Positions 25,385-37,540 of a DNA stretch of 64,000 nucleotides are shown here, in pieces (within the stretch, counting starts at the first letter, position 1; the number at the start of each line of letters is the position of its first letter). The notes under the pieces were generated by a model. It did not search any database. It was not told the DNA's origin and saw only the letters and a list, made by a program, of their open reading frames with translations. Origin of the DNA: Anoplopoma fimbria (lineage: Eukaryota; Chordata; Actinopteri; Perciformes; Anoplopomatidae); assembly GCF_027596085.1 (NCBI RefSeq), contig NC_072470.1, positions 5,749,287 to 5,813,286 of the forward strand, given 5' to 3'. The position numbers and the translations under genes are program-made.

Positions 25385-25875
25385 TCATGAGGCTGTGATT
25401 ATCCTAGAGGTCACAAAAGGTCATTTTATACAGTGACGTCATGCTTCAAAAAATAGTCCCATTATGTGAAAATGGCTTCTATGGGAACTAACATCATCAC
25501 GCATGAATCCAAATACGCTCATTGGATCCACAAGAGTCTTGGCTTTCCAGTCAAACCAAATTGATGCACTTCCATAACTGTTTAGGGACTCCAGTATGCA
25601 GAACTATTCTAAAACACCATTTTTAGAATAGGTATAAAAAAAACCACAATTATACTACATCCAAAAAACTGCATGGGTTTAGCATAATATGGGTTTGTAT
25701 ATAAAGGGGAGACTTGTGGGTATAGCCATAGAGCCCATTTTCATTCTTGAGGTGAGAGGTCGAGGGATCCCTTTGAAAAGCAAGCGTGATGGTTGTTACC
25801 AGCGGATGCCTTAGGTAATCTAGTTTCATACCTCATTTAAAACCGGAACCCGCTACAAGTAGCCCACAGGGTTAA
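25385..25875 (+). repeat. Abundant percomorph dispersed repeat, eroded copy
   Basis: Recognisable phrases in order are GGCTTCTATGGGAACTAACA, CATCATCACGCATGAAT, CTGCATGGGTTTAGCATAA, GGTGAGAGGTCGAGGGATCC, CCTTTGAAAAG, GATGCCTTAGGTAATCTAG, TTTCATACCTCATTTAAAA and GAACCCGCTACAAG. I recognise the same series as recurring throughout percomorph genomes, where the full form often ends in a hAT-like CGCGTTAACTTTGACAG terminus. That terminus is missing here. An internal block that normally follows CTTTGAAAA appears deleted. Confidence 0.7.
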
Positions 25876-26289
25876 ACCTGGATGTGGTCCTTACAGGCCC
25901 CTTTAAGTTGGACATATTTGGCTCTCACAAGTGCACAAAAACTTGCAACCACAATAACATCCATTTACAACTAAACATCTAAAAGAACAAATTGTTTCTT
26001 AGAATAAGGTAGAGTTCCTCTCTGGCACTAAAACACCGAGAACCACCACTGACTAATGTTAGCTAATTGAAATGTTCAGTACAAAGAAGCTTGTGCAGAG
26101 GTGAATGTAAAAAAGATATCCCATTAATAATTACCGAGGTAATAAACGGAAGTTAATTTTAAGTCACAGTGCCAACAATGTGACACGTAGCTTCTGTGTT
26201 TGTGCACCTGTGTAGGGCAGACAAAAGACCTCTACAAGCAAATCAGCGTCACGCAGAGATGGTGGTTTGAGATCTGCAACGAGTGTTCA

Positions 26290-26293
<4 letters not shown>

Positions 26294-26334
<41 letters not shown>

Positions 26335-26339
26335 GTGCG
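26294..26339. repeat. (TG)n microsatellite
   Basis: About 46 bp of TG with C interruptions near the 3' end. A second interrupted TG stretch lies at about 26601-26628. Confidence 0.95.
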
Positions 26340-26796
26340 TTGATCTGAGAGTGAGCAAGATGCTGTGTGTAGCGGTTGGGGCGTTAAGCTGCAACCCCCG
26401 TGGCGTAGCAGTGGTGTGGAGGTGTAGCGATACAGCGCTCACACTGAGCAAAAACACCACCCACGGGTGCCTCGTCCCTCAACAGACCTTCACTCTCGCA
26501 CGCGTTGAAAAAAAACACAATCAGGGCGTCGTGCTGAATGTCACAGTATCCCAAAACAAGGGTCCAATGCAATAACTTTGCATAACATAATTCATTTCTT
26601 ATGTGTGTTTGTGTGTGTGTGTGCGTGTAGGGGGAGTAGAATTGTAATATGAAAGTTTGTTGTGTGTATGTTTGTCAGGGACACCCGGGGAACCAAGACG
26701 AGACGTAGCATTCACTGCCATCTGTTTTCCAGCCTGACAATTAGGACACAGTCTGAGCAGCAGCAGCCACGTTTGCCCTAATGCAATATTCTGCCT

Positions 26797-26856
26797 GACA
26801 CACACACTCACACACACACACACACACACACACGGACACACACACACACACACACA
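26797..26856. repeat. (CA)n microsatellite, interrupted
   Basis: About 60 bp of CA with a T substitution and a GG interruption. Confidence 0.95.
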
Positions 26857-26989
26857 TTCCTCCCCTGATGTGGTGGCTGTCGATCGATGCCGTGCCTTGT
26901 CTGCCACTCTCTTGCTCACAGTGCCGGACTGTAAATCACATAGATAAGCCAAGACCTATAAAGTACATGACCTGGAGGCCTTTTGAGCA

Positions 26990-26990
<1 letters not shown>

Positions 26991-27021
<31 letters not shown>

Positions 27022-27043
27022 CTCTCTCTCTCTTTCACACACA
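26991..27043. repeat. Compound (CT)n-(CA)n-(CT)n-(CA)n tract
   Basis: Alternating short CT and CA blocks over about 53 bp. Confidence 0.9.
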
Positions 27044-27149
27044 CTTACAGGATGGATGGGTTGCCAAAAGGAGTTGGGGAGAGAATAAAAAGTACACCTG
27101 CAGCATTAATCTCAATGCTGGGGAGATCAACATTTAAAAAACTATGCAC

Positions 27150-27350
27150 ACCTCTTAACATGAGTTAATGAGCGTTAAGCACCAATAATGGATAAATATT
27201 TAATGGCACGCAACAACATAGGCAACATAGCAACAAGGTAGAAGTGATCTCCAACATAATTAGACTATAATTGTTGAGGGCAAGAGGGATGCTGTGAATT
27301 AGTTTAATTGCAATAATGTGGTACATATTATACGTTGATTATTATTATAC
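27150..27350. promoter_or_regulatory. Candidate conserved non-coding element
   Basis: AT-rich unique stretch with TAATTA at 27257-27262, several AATAATG and ATAAATATTTAATGG motifs, and no simple repeat. The motifs resemble homeodomain and TATA-like sites. This is weak evidence based only on appearance. Confidence 0.25.
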
Positions 27351-28072
27351 ATGAAGCTGAGCTTTGGAGGAAAAGTCCATATTTTTTCTTATTGGGGATA
27401 CCTTTGATATTTGTATTTTAATGAGAGGTGCCCAAAAAAAGACAAGCAGAAGTTTACTGTTTGTCTTCAGATCTAAAATTCTTCTTGTTTTTTTTTTGTC
27501 TTTCTCCAGACCAAAGCTTGAGGTAAAGCTGCTTTATAATGCATCAAAATCCTGCATCCTGACTACAAACCTTTGCGCAGGTCTTTTACAAAACAGAAAA
27601 TTCGTATTCAGCCTGAGAAATACCACAGAAACCTCAATAAGATAAAAGATATGTTTTGATGTTTTGAACTGAACACCACAGCCATCCCTTTTGCAAGTCA
27701 AGACAGCTTGCCAGCAGGACAAATTCATTTGAACTCGATCTGAAAGTGCCAGCTATCCAATTACAATGAATTGGATTTCATAAATGCAAAATCGTAAATG
27801 CTGGTGTGACCAGCCGCTAAAGCTGGTAAGACTATTCAATTTAGTTGGAGCCCTCCTGTATCTCCGTGTACTATCTCAAACCTCTCAATAAAAGAGAAGG
27901 TGGCACTGATGAAAGGAAGAGAGGAAGTTAAGGAACGACTGTAAATGAAGGGTGAAAAGAGATGAGATTAGAGTAAATGAGAAGGTGGGATAGCATGGGA
28001 AAGACAAGAAAAAAAAAGGAGATGGAAGAGGTACGATAGGGAAGATCATGAGGAGTAAAAAAGATGGATGGA

Positions 28073-28110
28073 TGGATGAATGGATGGATGGAGGGATGGA
28101 TTGGATGGAG
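28073..28110. repeat. (GGAT)n short tetranucleotide array
   Basis: About nine imperfect GGAT units. The unit is the reverse complement of the ATCC phase of the large array at 21.5 kb, so the same motif occurs in both orientations. Confidence 0.85.
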
Positions 28111-28618
28111 GGACAGGGAGTGACCGGCCTGGACTCGCCGAGCAGCTTGCGTGGCAGCAGGACGACTGTCACCGCTGCTTGCCAACCGCGGGCCACGCTG
28201 GCACAGCAAAGCACCCACCTGTCACTCCAAACCATGTTTGTCTTAAATCGCTTCCAGACTGATTGTTCAGAAAGAGGATGGAGATCCACCAGATGACGGA
28301 TCTCTAATTGACTGGCTCTTAGGGGGATTGCATAATTTGAAAACAAGTTCCTTTTTTTCCTCCCCCCTGTCTGACTTTATATCTATTTGGAATTAATTAA
28401 CTTGTGCTTCCATGGTGATATGAACACCCAGAGAGAAAAAAAAAAACCCACTGAGACATTCTGACATCCAATGTTGTATCTACCTGCACTACAACTCACT
28501 GACCAGAAAATAACGTCTTCCAAAGCGCCCCAACACGAGTCACAATAATTAGCCTGTCGGAGAGCAGAGTGGGAGTGGAGCCTGCCTGGCTGTTAGCACA
28601 CAAAGCAACAGTGGACAG

Positions 28619-28727
<109 letters not shown>

Positions 28728-29959
28728 TGTGTGAACAGCGAGGGGCACCATTCTCGCAGCCTGTTCTGACCGCCCAACCATCTGCGGGCATGCCGGGTGC
28801 CCGCCTGTCGCCACCTCCTATGCCAGGCTCTCTGACGTGGTTGCATGGTAACAGGTCTGAGAGAGCGGCTAGAAGCTGGTCGGGCCAAATGGCTTCAGCA
28901 GAGCACTGGTTTCAGCCTGGAGGTAGTAAAAAGATTATATTTGATCTGGAAAGCCTGACCTAAATATTGACCACAAAAAGAATTAATATTTTGCCAAAGT
29001 AACTGGTTTAAATTCAGCAGGCACTAAAGATATCGAAGAAACCTTCCACAAGAACAGCAGTACTGCAATTCCTCTACTATTCTATGGTGCAATGCAACAG
29101 CCATTATGTATACATAGCACCGACCAATCACGTACTTGCAAGTGTGTGCACAAGCTGGAATACCTTGCAACATGTACACAGTAGCACTGTGGGTTGTTTG
29201 TGCTGTTTGGCTTGGTGCTATTTGGCAACCTGTGCACATCATCATTCTATTTTAAGGTCTAAAGGATAACACGATGATCTGACTTTCTACTGCTTGCAAC
29301 GGGCGTTACTAGTCCTGCTTTAGAACACAACATACTGCAAAGAAAATACTCTGGAGGTGCCTCCAGTGAAATTAACTAGCAGCGCCAGCTCCAAAAGTTC
29401 GAGCGAGAAAGTCGGCAAATCGGAAACGCTGACAGCCTGTCCCTTCAGGCCTCCCTCCAAAGCCACACCCCCAAAATGATCATAATGAATGTAAATAACT
29501 AACATTCAGGCCGGATGAAATGATTGGACAGGCTTAGATACCGGATTCATTGCTCTTGGGATGTAATGAGAATTTCAACAAAGATTACCAACCTTAGTTG
29601 TATTCTATTCCATTCCTTCATATCTTTCTTTTTTAAGAACATCAGAGTGAATCAGCCTTTCACAGAGGCTCCACATCTCTCCCATGCATACAGATTTGCG
29701 ATTTCAATGCGGACTAAATCAGACGTGAACAGTGTTAGCTCAGAAGACATAAGGCGAAAGACTAGTCTTGTGCAGTGAACGTGCAGGAAACGCAATTTCT
29801 TTTTCCAGTCACAAACATAAACGAGCCTCTCTCCGAAAAACAAAAAAGAAAAATCTCTTCTCCCTCGCCGCCGCCTCTCTCACACATTCAGACACACAGA
29901 CGGTGTATGCACACGGGGCAGCTGCCTAAAAATAAAGTAAGATAGCGAAAAACGCTGGC

Positions 29960-30065
29960 TCAATCATCCGTGACTCCATTTTGCTCAGCGGCGCCACAGG
30001 AAAATTAATTGCACTAATTGAGTAACAGAGTTCATCAAACTGGTATTCTCATTTTCCACATTCAT
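29960..30065. promoter_or_regulatory. Candidate conserved non-coding element
   Basis: Short unique stretch with AAAATTAATTGCACTAATTG, a pair of ATTA-core motifs in opposite orientation, followed by TTCATCAAACTGG. This is typical of homeodomain-bound elements but is not proven. Confidence 0.25.
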
Positions 30066-30785
30066 TAGACACTCTCTTTGTGAGAGCACCCCCGAGGTGA
30101 CGACGTGTGCACGGCAGCTGAGGAGAGAGGAAAGTCGACAACAGCGCCAGTGGGATCAAAACTCAGAGGCAGCTCGAAAAAAACACTCCACTTCATTTTC
30201 TTTACAACCCCTTTAAAAGCTGCTTGTTGCCTAAAAATTTGCATGTGAATGTAAACATGTTTTTTTTTTTTTTTTTTTACTTTTTTCCTCCCATTATACA
30301 ATCTGAACCATGCACACGATCGCATTAACATACTGTGAGGCTACGGCCTACATCATTATTATAAGCAGCTGAAGTGAGTTGCAGTTTATGCCTGCTGTCA
30401 GTTTTCTCACCGAGGTTTTCCTTTGCAATGGGTTTCACACAATTGCAGTGTGTTTGTGTTTGTGTTTGTGACCGTGCAGGCCTGTATGTGTGAATGACAC
30501 AGCAGCAGCCGACTCCAAACTGAATCAGAGCGCGAGCAGAGAACGCAACAACGCCGACGAGACGCTGGAGAAAACGGTAAACAAGGGTTTCCCCCTCTGG
30601 TGTTTGGAAGTGTGTACATCGCTGCGTGTTTGCACGTGTGTGTGTGTGTGTCTGTGTGTATGGATGCAAGTATTTGTATGTGTGTACTGCACATGCAGGC
30701 ATGTGTTTGTCACTGTGGGGCAAACGGGAGTACTATGGCGTAGTCGATCTCTGTTGGGGCTCACGCACAAAACACACACACACGC

Positions 30786-30826
30786 GCACGCGCCAGCGCC
30801 GCCACCGCCACCGCCGCCGTCTGCAG
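30786..30826. repeat. (CCG/CCA)n trinucleotide tract
   Basis: About 40 bp of CGCCAG/CCGCCA triplets just after an ACACGCGCACGCG stretch, locally rich in CpG. It is too short for a CpG island. Confidence 0.8.
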
Positions 30827-30899
30827 CAGCCATCTGCACCGGGGAAACAGGGCTGAGAGTAGAAATGGAAAAGGGATAGATCGAGAGGAGTAAGTAGAA

Positions 30900-31180
30900 G
30901 TGTCCGTTTACTGCACGCTTGCTGCCAAAGATTTAATATAATTTGATAAACTGGGGAAAATTGAACATATCGGCCTGAAACTGTCCGTCAGACAGCTTAC
31001 ATGAATAAATGGCACCAACAGCTGTGAGCAGATTTCATTTCACTTCGCAAGTGGATGTTTGCTTTTTTGTAGCTCCGGGGGAAGAGATTTGGATATGCAT
31101 TAAGCCGACCAGCCATCAAGATTCATGAGCAAATAACACCTGTTTGATCAGCCTCAATCAGAAAGTGGGACGGCAACACT
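30900..31180. promoter_or_regulatory. Candidate conserved non-coding element
   Basis: Repeat-free stretch of about 280 bp with ATATGCATTAA at 31093-31103 (POU-like), GATTCATGAGCAAATAACAC, TTTGATCAG and several CATCAAG motifs. Composition is even across the stretch. Regulatory function is inferred from motif style only. Confidence 0.35.
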
Positions 31181-32317
31181 GAACAGCGTTACATTGCCCA
31201 ATGGAGTTGCACAATTTGCTCTCCAAAGCACCTTTGCTAAACAAGTATGTAGTAATACTTGTGATTTAGCCAAGGCAGCATTTATAACTAAAACATTTTT
31301 TGACAAAATGTGAATTATAATGCAAAGGCAAGATGCTTTTTCTGTAAAAAATTGATTTATTTGAAGGAAAAAGCAATTTCAAACCATTCTCTTTGCTATT
31401 TAAAGACATAGTAGAGAATTCCCATACAGAGAGCTCTGTCGACACTGTTGCCGTTGTTTGCACTGTTAGCACCGTTACCTTCTAGCTGCCGGCTCAGCAG
31501 TCCCTCAATCGTAGAAATGCTCAGAATTTCAAATATAGCACCTTCAAAATATATTAGAAATCAGCGATTTACCTTCATATATATTAGATTTTTGGGATTA
31601 CGGTTTTTAAGGTAATGCACAGGAGGCTGTTATCTGCTTGTATATTAATTGATCCGGCTTATCTTGTGCACCCTAGTTGCAGCCTTCTACTGTGCATGGA
31701 CATGCAGAATAGGATAACTCCTTTCAAACTCAATGCATGGGTATATGCCAAAGAAATCTGTTCATTTCAGTTGGTTTGCTTGCAGCCAGAAAGTTAATTC
31801 TCATGGGGCTTTTGTTCAACTTTTTTTGGACACACAAGGCAATTTCAAACCTTCTTGACCTTAAAGGGAACGGAGAGAGCTGGAGTCCAAAGTGTTGGCT
31901 TCAACAACTAGTTTTAAATAAACCCTGCTCTGACAAAAGGAGAAGTTTGTCACAAACTAAACTAACTGCAAAAAAAAACAACCTTTAACATAAGAAAATG
32001 CAAATAGATTTTTTTATCCTGGACACTAACCATGGTTGTATCATGTCTTATATGTACCACATTTAGTATACAGTTTGAATAGTGTATTCAGATATGACAC
32101 AACTATGAATTAAAGATGAATCCCCCCCGACCCCAACTCGAGTTAACATACTCGATTGGTTCTACACACTAGGATCAGTCAAGCATTGAGCGAAATCGAT
32201 GTGAACACCACTCGAGCATATAGAATTACCCCGTTACCACACTCATGCACATGTAGCGTAATGCATAGGTGTGTGGAGGAGAAGGAGTACATGTATGTTG
32301 AGAAAAAGAGAGAGTGA

Positions 32318-32321
<4 letters not shown>

Positions 32322-32356
<35 letters not shown>
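32322..32356. repeat. (AG)n microsatellite
   Basis: About 35 bp of GA preceded by a looser purine-rich stretch from about 32300. Confidence 0.95.
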
Positions 32357-32358
<2 letters not shown>

Positions 32359-32538
32359 CAGAGGGAGCAGAGAGAGTTAACAGCTCCTCTCTGTGTTTCT
32401 GGTCCAGCCTTATATGGAGGATCTGTACTGGAAGAAAAAAAACTTTCCCACATCAACTGCTCCCAAAGCTGCCTGACCCTGTCACTCATCCTATGTGTAT
32501 GTGTCATGGTGAAAAGAGTATAGTTTTATGAAATATTA

Positions 32539-32540
<2 letters not shown>

Positions 32541-32573
<33 letters not shown>
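32541..32573. repeat. (GT)n microsatellite
   Basis: About 33 bp of pure GT. Confidence 0.95.
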
Positions 32574-32574
<1 letters not shown>

Positions 32575-32979
32575 ATACCTGAACTGTATGTGCGTGACTG
32601 TGTGTGTAGCCGTCCATATATCATCTGCTGCCAATTATAAGGGTTTTCAGCCGGCCCTTCCTCCAGCATGCCTCCTTCCTGTGGGAGGACGGGCCGATGA
32701 CCCGTGTCACCTGTCACTCAAAAAGCTGGGGCGATCGTACGTCTGGACATCCTTACGTGTGTGTGTGTCCCCCCCTCACATTCTCTGTAATCCGTCATGC
32801 ACCATGTGGGTTCGTGTGGGCTGGTTGTCAGTTCTCTGGCTAATTGCTTTGAGGCGGAAGCCCTCCACTGAAGGACTGTAGTGGCGACTTAACAGGAAGT
32901 TTAGAAAGGTCATAGGCAAGGTGAGGAGACAAAAGGCTTTACAGCAAGTACTGTTGGGATGGTTGCTTTAATGCTTTGT
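32574..32979. other. Non-coding sequence, nothing recognised
   Basis: Unique sequence without a convincing frame. Short GTGTGT pieces occur near 32757-32768. Confidence 0.6.
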
Positions 32980-33095
32980 TAAGGGTTGGCTTCAAACCAG
33001 GGACCCTTGTTGCATGTCATGACCCGCTCTAATCTCATGTTTTCTGTCCGTCTACTCTCCACTTTCTGTCAATAAAGGCCATAAAATGCCAAAAT
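32980..33095 (+). repeat. Teleost dispersed repeat with AATAAAGGC tail
   Basis: Contains GGGTTGGCTTCAAACCAGGG (a degenerate tRNA-like B-box phrase), TTGTTGCATGTCATGACCC, then TTTCTGTCAATAAAGGCC and ATAAAATGCCAAAA. The series GTTGCATGTCAT...AATAAAGGC...AAATGCC is very frequent in percomorph genomes and I read it as the 3' part of a SINE-like element. AATAAA at 33071-33076 could serve as a cryptic polyadenylation signal. Confidence 0.65.
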
Positions 33096-35085
33096 TAGCA
33101 ATAAGGAAAAGTGTGATTAATGTCAATGTAGCTATTTCTATGATTACCGTTTAAAACAATGATGGCTTTCAACCGATCAGAGCATTTTTCTTTTTAAGGA
33201 ATCAATTCTATAAGATCTATAAATGTATTAACCGTAGGACAATCATCAATAGTCATCAATCATTGGGCATTACAATATCAGAATTTCTTCCAAACCCAAA
33301 GACAAAAAAATTGTATAAACCAAAGCACACAGCAAACTCTCACTTTGAGAGGTGGGCAAGCAAATCTCCATTTACCTGATCACCAAAATACTGTTGTTGT
33401 TTTAATGTGATTAAACCAAAATTTGTTTGAAATAGATCATGTGACATAAAAATATAGCTCTTAAAACTAGATTTTGGACCATCATGCGAATTATGCAGGA
33501 CCTGTTCAGCGGTGAACATTCCCTGGAAATTTTTTTGCAATGAATCTAATTACCAAAACCAATTGACATGCAGTGGACCTGAGCCTTTAGGAGCCCCTCA
33601 GGGTCAGGGGCCCCGGGGACGTCGCTTACTTTTCCCACTTTGCCCAAGTTGGTAATCCAGCGTTGTGCAGAGGAGAAGTAATGCATTTTAAATTTGTAAA
33701 AGAACAGATTAGGTAGTCAGCATACGTCACTATCCTTCTTCTCCTTACCTACATCTTGAAGTCCTCCGTCCTCTTCTCCTTCCCTCACTACCCCCTCAAC
33801 TATCATCAGCACCTCCCTTCCTCTCCTCGGGGAAGCCGAGTGGAATAATCACCTGTTATGCACCCTGACAAAACACCGAAGCTGGTGTAAAGCCAACATG
33901 GAGAGTGGCTCAACAGAGTGTGAAATCTATCTATCAACCAATCTCATGCAGTCGCTCAGAGCGCTCTGCCTGACACAGTTTGCCACGCCATTGATTGAGC
34001 CTCCGCGAAACTTGTATCACGCCGTTGGCAAAGTGCACGCATCGAAATTCCCGCATGGACACACACACGCACAGCGAGACGAATGCTTTCTGTTTGTAAT
34101 CCGCTGTAAATGACGCTCTAACTGTGCCGTTAGAGAAACACATCATAATTACAGTCAAAGGCTCACATTCCTACAAGTTTAAGAGTTGTTTAATCATGCT
34201 TGTAGTTGACGATAATAATACTAAGGAACACGGTGTGCGAGGGGAATTCGTTATTTAACTTTACATTCCCAACAACATTGCTCGTTTAGTCCGCACAACC
34301 TTTCTCAACCTAAATATAATCTATTTACAAACTTATAAAACAGAGTAAAGCTGCGAATTGAAAAGGTGGAAAGCCTTTTTGTTTGAAAAATGTCAATAAA
34401 TGATGAAGATATAGAGAGATATATTCGGTTTGCCTTGATAGAAAACAGAGGAGAGCAGCAAATTCCTACATTTGAGAAGCTGGAACAGGCAAGTAGTGCC
34501 ATTCCTGCATTGTGAATGTTAAAAATAATATGGAATATATAAGCGCCAATCAAGCTAAACTGCTCAAGAGTGATACAAGCATAACTGTTTGGTCGACTGA
34601 TGAAACACTTCCAAACAAAATAAGGACAGTGACTTTGCAAAAAACACAGTTTGAATCCATTTTTTGCTCATGCCTACTCAAATCCCAAACATGAATAAAT
34701 ATGGTTTTATTCAACGATGGGACAAAAGAGCAACACTGTCAGGGTAGTTACTGTGACTGAGGTGTCAGGGACAGTCTCAGCCCTGCTGCATCTCTGCATC
34801 AAGGACGTGATCCGGCCTCATGGTGATCCTCCAGTGAATTGCACAGTGAGTGAAAATGATGTGGTGCGCTGCGAATGCCCGCACTAAATATTTACAAAAG
34901 CCCCCATAACTGATCTGAATGAGCCTTTTGAGAGCGACTTGGGAGCTAGCACAATGGGAGAGGAGTGACCTTGCAAGGGAGGAGGGTGTGAGGTGGGGGT
35001 GGGGGGGGGGGAGGAGAGAGAGAGAAGGCAGCAATTATGTGGCGTGTGAATGCCTCGGCTGTTGGGGAGCGGAGGAGGCTGAGAC
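33096..35085. other. Non-coding sequence
   Basis: No gene recognised. A GC-rich phrase at about 33585-33620 (GAGCCCCTCAGGGTCAGGGG) resembles known fish repeats, but too little is left to call. A G run lies at about 34997-35011. Confidence 0.55.
33880..34160. promoter_or_regulatory. Candidate conserved non-coding element
   Basis: Repeat-free stretch with ACCAATCTCATGCAG, GCCATTGATTGAGCCTCCGC (Pbx/Hox-like TGATTGA), TTGTAATCCGCTGTAAATGA and TAATTA at 34146-34151. The density of such motifs fits conserved enhancers. The assignment is by appearance. Confidence 0.35.
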
Positions 35086-35211
35086 GGGAGGGAGGGAGGG
35101 AGGGGAAAAAAGAGGGGAGATCATCACTCTGCAGTTTGCCTGTGGAGACGCAGGGAGAGATGGAAGGAGGGATGGGTGAGAGAGGACAGAGATCCCTCCC
35201 TCCCTCCCTCC
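35086..35211. repeat. Paired (GGGA)n and (CCCT)n tracts
   Basis: A GGGA array at 35086-35105 and a CCCT array at 35194-35211 are reverse complements about 90 bases apart. Each has at least four runs of three or more G (plus strand) or C (G on the minus strand) separated by one base, the canonical quadruplex pattern. The two can also pair with each other as a stem of about 18 bp. Confidence 0.9.
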
Positions 35212-35483
35212 TTCACCAATCTCCCAGGAACGGGAGATGTGAAGTTACTGCACAAACACAGCCGAAAGCCACTGCGCGGTCACTCGTCGTTACTGGTCCG
35301 CAGCCAAGCATTTCAACTAGCAACACACACAGGCCCGCATATGAAGAGGCACAGCTTCCTGGCACATTAGACAGTTTATTTTTGGGGGCCTCTCTGACTT
35401 TCATTCAGATATCCTCAAGTGGATTTGACTCCAGAGAGTGCAGATCTGATATGCTTGGTTTTCCTGTAAGGGGAGTGTGTCAG

Positions 35484-35588
35484 GTGTGTGTGTGTGTGTG
35501 TGTTTTGGGGGAGGTTGGGTAAAACATTTTTTCTAGGGTATCTGCGGGTTGTATCAAGGGATAGTATCAAGTGTGACAAGTGTGCACT

Positions 35589-35640
<52 letters not shown>
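35484..35640. repeat. (TG)n microsatellites
   Basis: A short TG run lies at 35484-35503 and a pure TG array of about 51 bp at 35590-35640, with unique sequence between them. Confidence 0.95.
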
Positions 35641-35641
<1 letters not shown>

Positions 35642-35752
35642 ATGTTTGTGTATCTTTGTTCAGCGTGTGTGCCTGTCAAAGATACGGACAGGCACACTTG
35701 TTCTTTTATGAGCCGACCTGGTGGAGCTCCGCTGGGACGTAGTGTCAAAGCA

Positions 35753-35793
35753 GAGAGGAGGGGAGAGGAGAGGAGAGGAGAGGAGAGGAGAGA
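35753..35793. repeat. (GGAGA)n pentanucleotide microsatellite
   Basis: About eight GGAGA units with one variant at each end. Confidence 0.93.
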
Positions 35794-37540
35794 AGCCATT
35801 ACCAAGTCCTCCCAAAAACAGACATTGCCTTTATCTTACTCTCACCATTGTGCAAATTCCAACATAACCTTTTAAACGTTTCAAGAATAGATTTTAGTTT
35901 TACCTCGATATACCTCCATCTAAAAAGCATGCCTCCGAGGACCCTTTAAAAGACAAACCTATTTAGAGCTAATACACCAACAATGAGTCATCACCACAAC
36001 AAATTATCCATCATCGAAGCTCACAAACAGGCTGTCAAGTGCGTCAAACAAAGTGTCAATGAATACCGGTCTGCATGTTTATGCTGGTTACCTCTGCAGC
36101 TGTCCCGTCAGAAGGTGTTTGTATAAAGCCCTTCTAGGGATGAGCAATGCATACTAGCTTGAGCTATACATGCTGTGGTACACGCATTGGTCCATACTTG
36201 TCCCTATACGGATAAACATTAGAATAAGTAAAAAACAAATGCATGTTTAAACCTAGTAGATTAGAAAACAATATGCACTAGTTCTCGAAGGAACTGACAA
36301 GCTATATTGACCGAGGTGGCAGTATGGCAATGAGATCCTATTTTGTCATTTTGCTTGCAGAACTTGTGTAACATTGCTGCAGTGTCAAGTGAGGACACAT
36401 CGGCGTGGTAACATTCAATCAGAAAAGCTGCACTGGAAAGACAAGTGTGATATTTCTGATTTGGATAACCATTCCACGTTGAAAACAATACAATTACACC
36501 TCACAGATCTTGTGTGTTCAGTCTCCAAACCCCAACCCACCACTATCTCTACACACTCAGAAACCTCGGGCACAATCATTCGGTGTCTTTCTCCCACCGG
36601 GAAAGTTGATTTAAGGACTCCATCTCCATCTCCGTGCGTGTCCACTCCAGCCCATTGGTCAGTGCAGGGCCAAAAGTTCACCGCCGTCAGCTCTGAACTG
36701 ATGGCTAACATTTTTACAACCTTTCCGGGGCAATATGGAGGAATCATCGTCCGTCTACGCAGCAGCAGCGGGGCGCTCATCAGCCATTCCACACATTCTG
36801 TCTCTCTGCCATGGGAGCCTTACATTAGGAGAGAATGAGCATTGTAAAAGACCTCCATCTCGGTTTTACTTCACCCTCCTTTTTTTTTTTACCTCTTATC
36901 TTTCTTGTTCTCTTTCCACCATCTCTCTCCCTAAGTCACACCTCGATTCTTTATTGTCCTTTGGGGGGGGGCTGGCAGTTTAATTCAACCGGTTCCCCTC
37001 TTTGACTTTGAATTAATATACACCACGCTGAAACCGGCACAGGCGGGAAGTACATTTCCCCGGCTTTGAACCCTGCCTCTCTTGATTTCCGCGAGCCTGC
37101 CGGGTGGCAGAACATGTGAGCTTGCTCCTCGACGTGTTTGATTTCTAGACATGGCTTGATGTTGCGGAGTCACGGGGGACGTCTCTTATATTTTACATGG
37201 AGGCTAGGGGGTAGCGTACCGTGAAAACACCACTTATGTTTCTGCTTTTTGAAAACTTCATGACGGGTCAATCCGGACTCAAAGAGAATCAGCAAACGGC
37301 TGCTCGAAAAATAAAAACTGTTGACTCGCAATTTCTTCATTTGATACAGTTAAGTTTAAGATGTTTTTGCCAAATGAGCTCTTGCCAAAGCAAACAAGAT
37401 TTTTATATTTTTCTAATAAGAAATTCATGTAAATTAAAGCAATTCAAACGGCAGATTATGGCTGCCAGAGTGCTACTACATCATTGATGCAGATTCACTC
37501 TTACATTGATGTCACACTGACTAGTTCCCCATCTGACATA
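35794..37540. other. Non-coding sequence
   Basis: No gene recognised. The stretch at about 36580-36840 is open in one frame on each strand (154 residues plus, 125 residues minus) and has even composition. It lacks any domain I know and looks more like conserved non-coding DNA than an exon. Confidence 0.5.
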
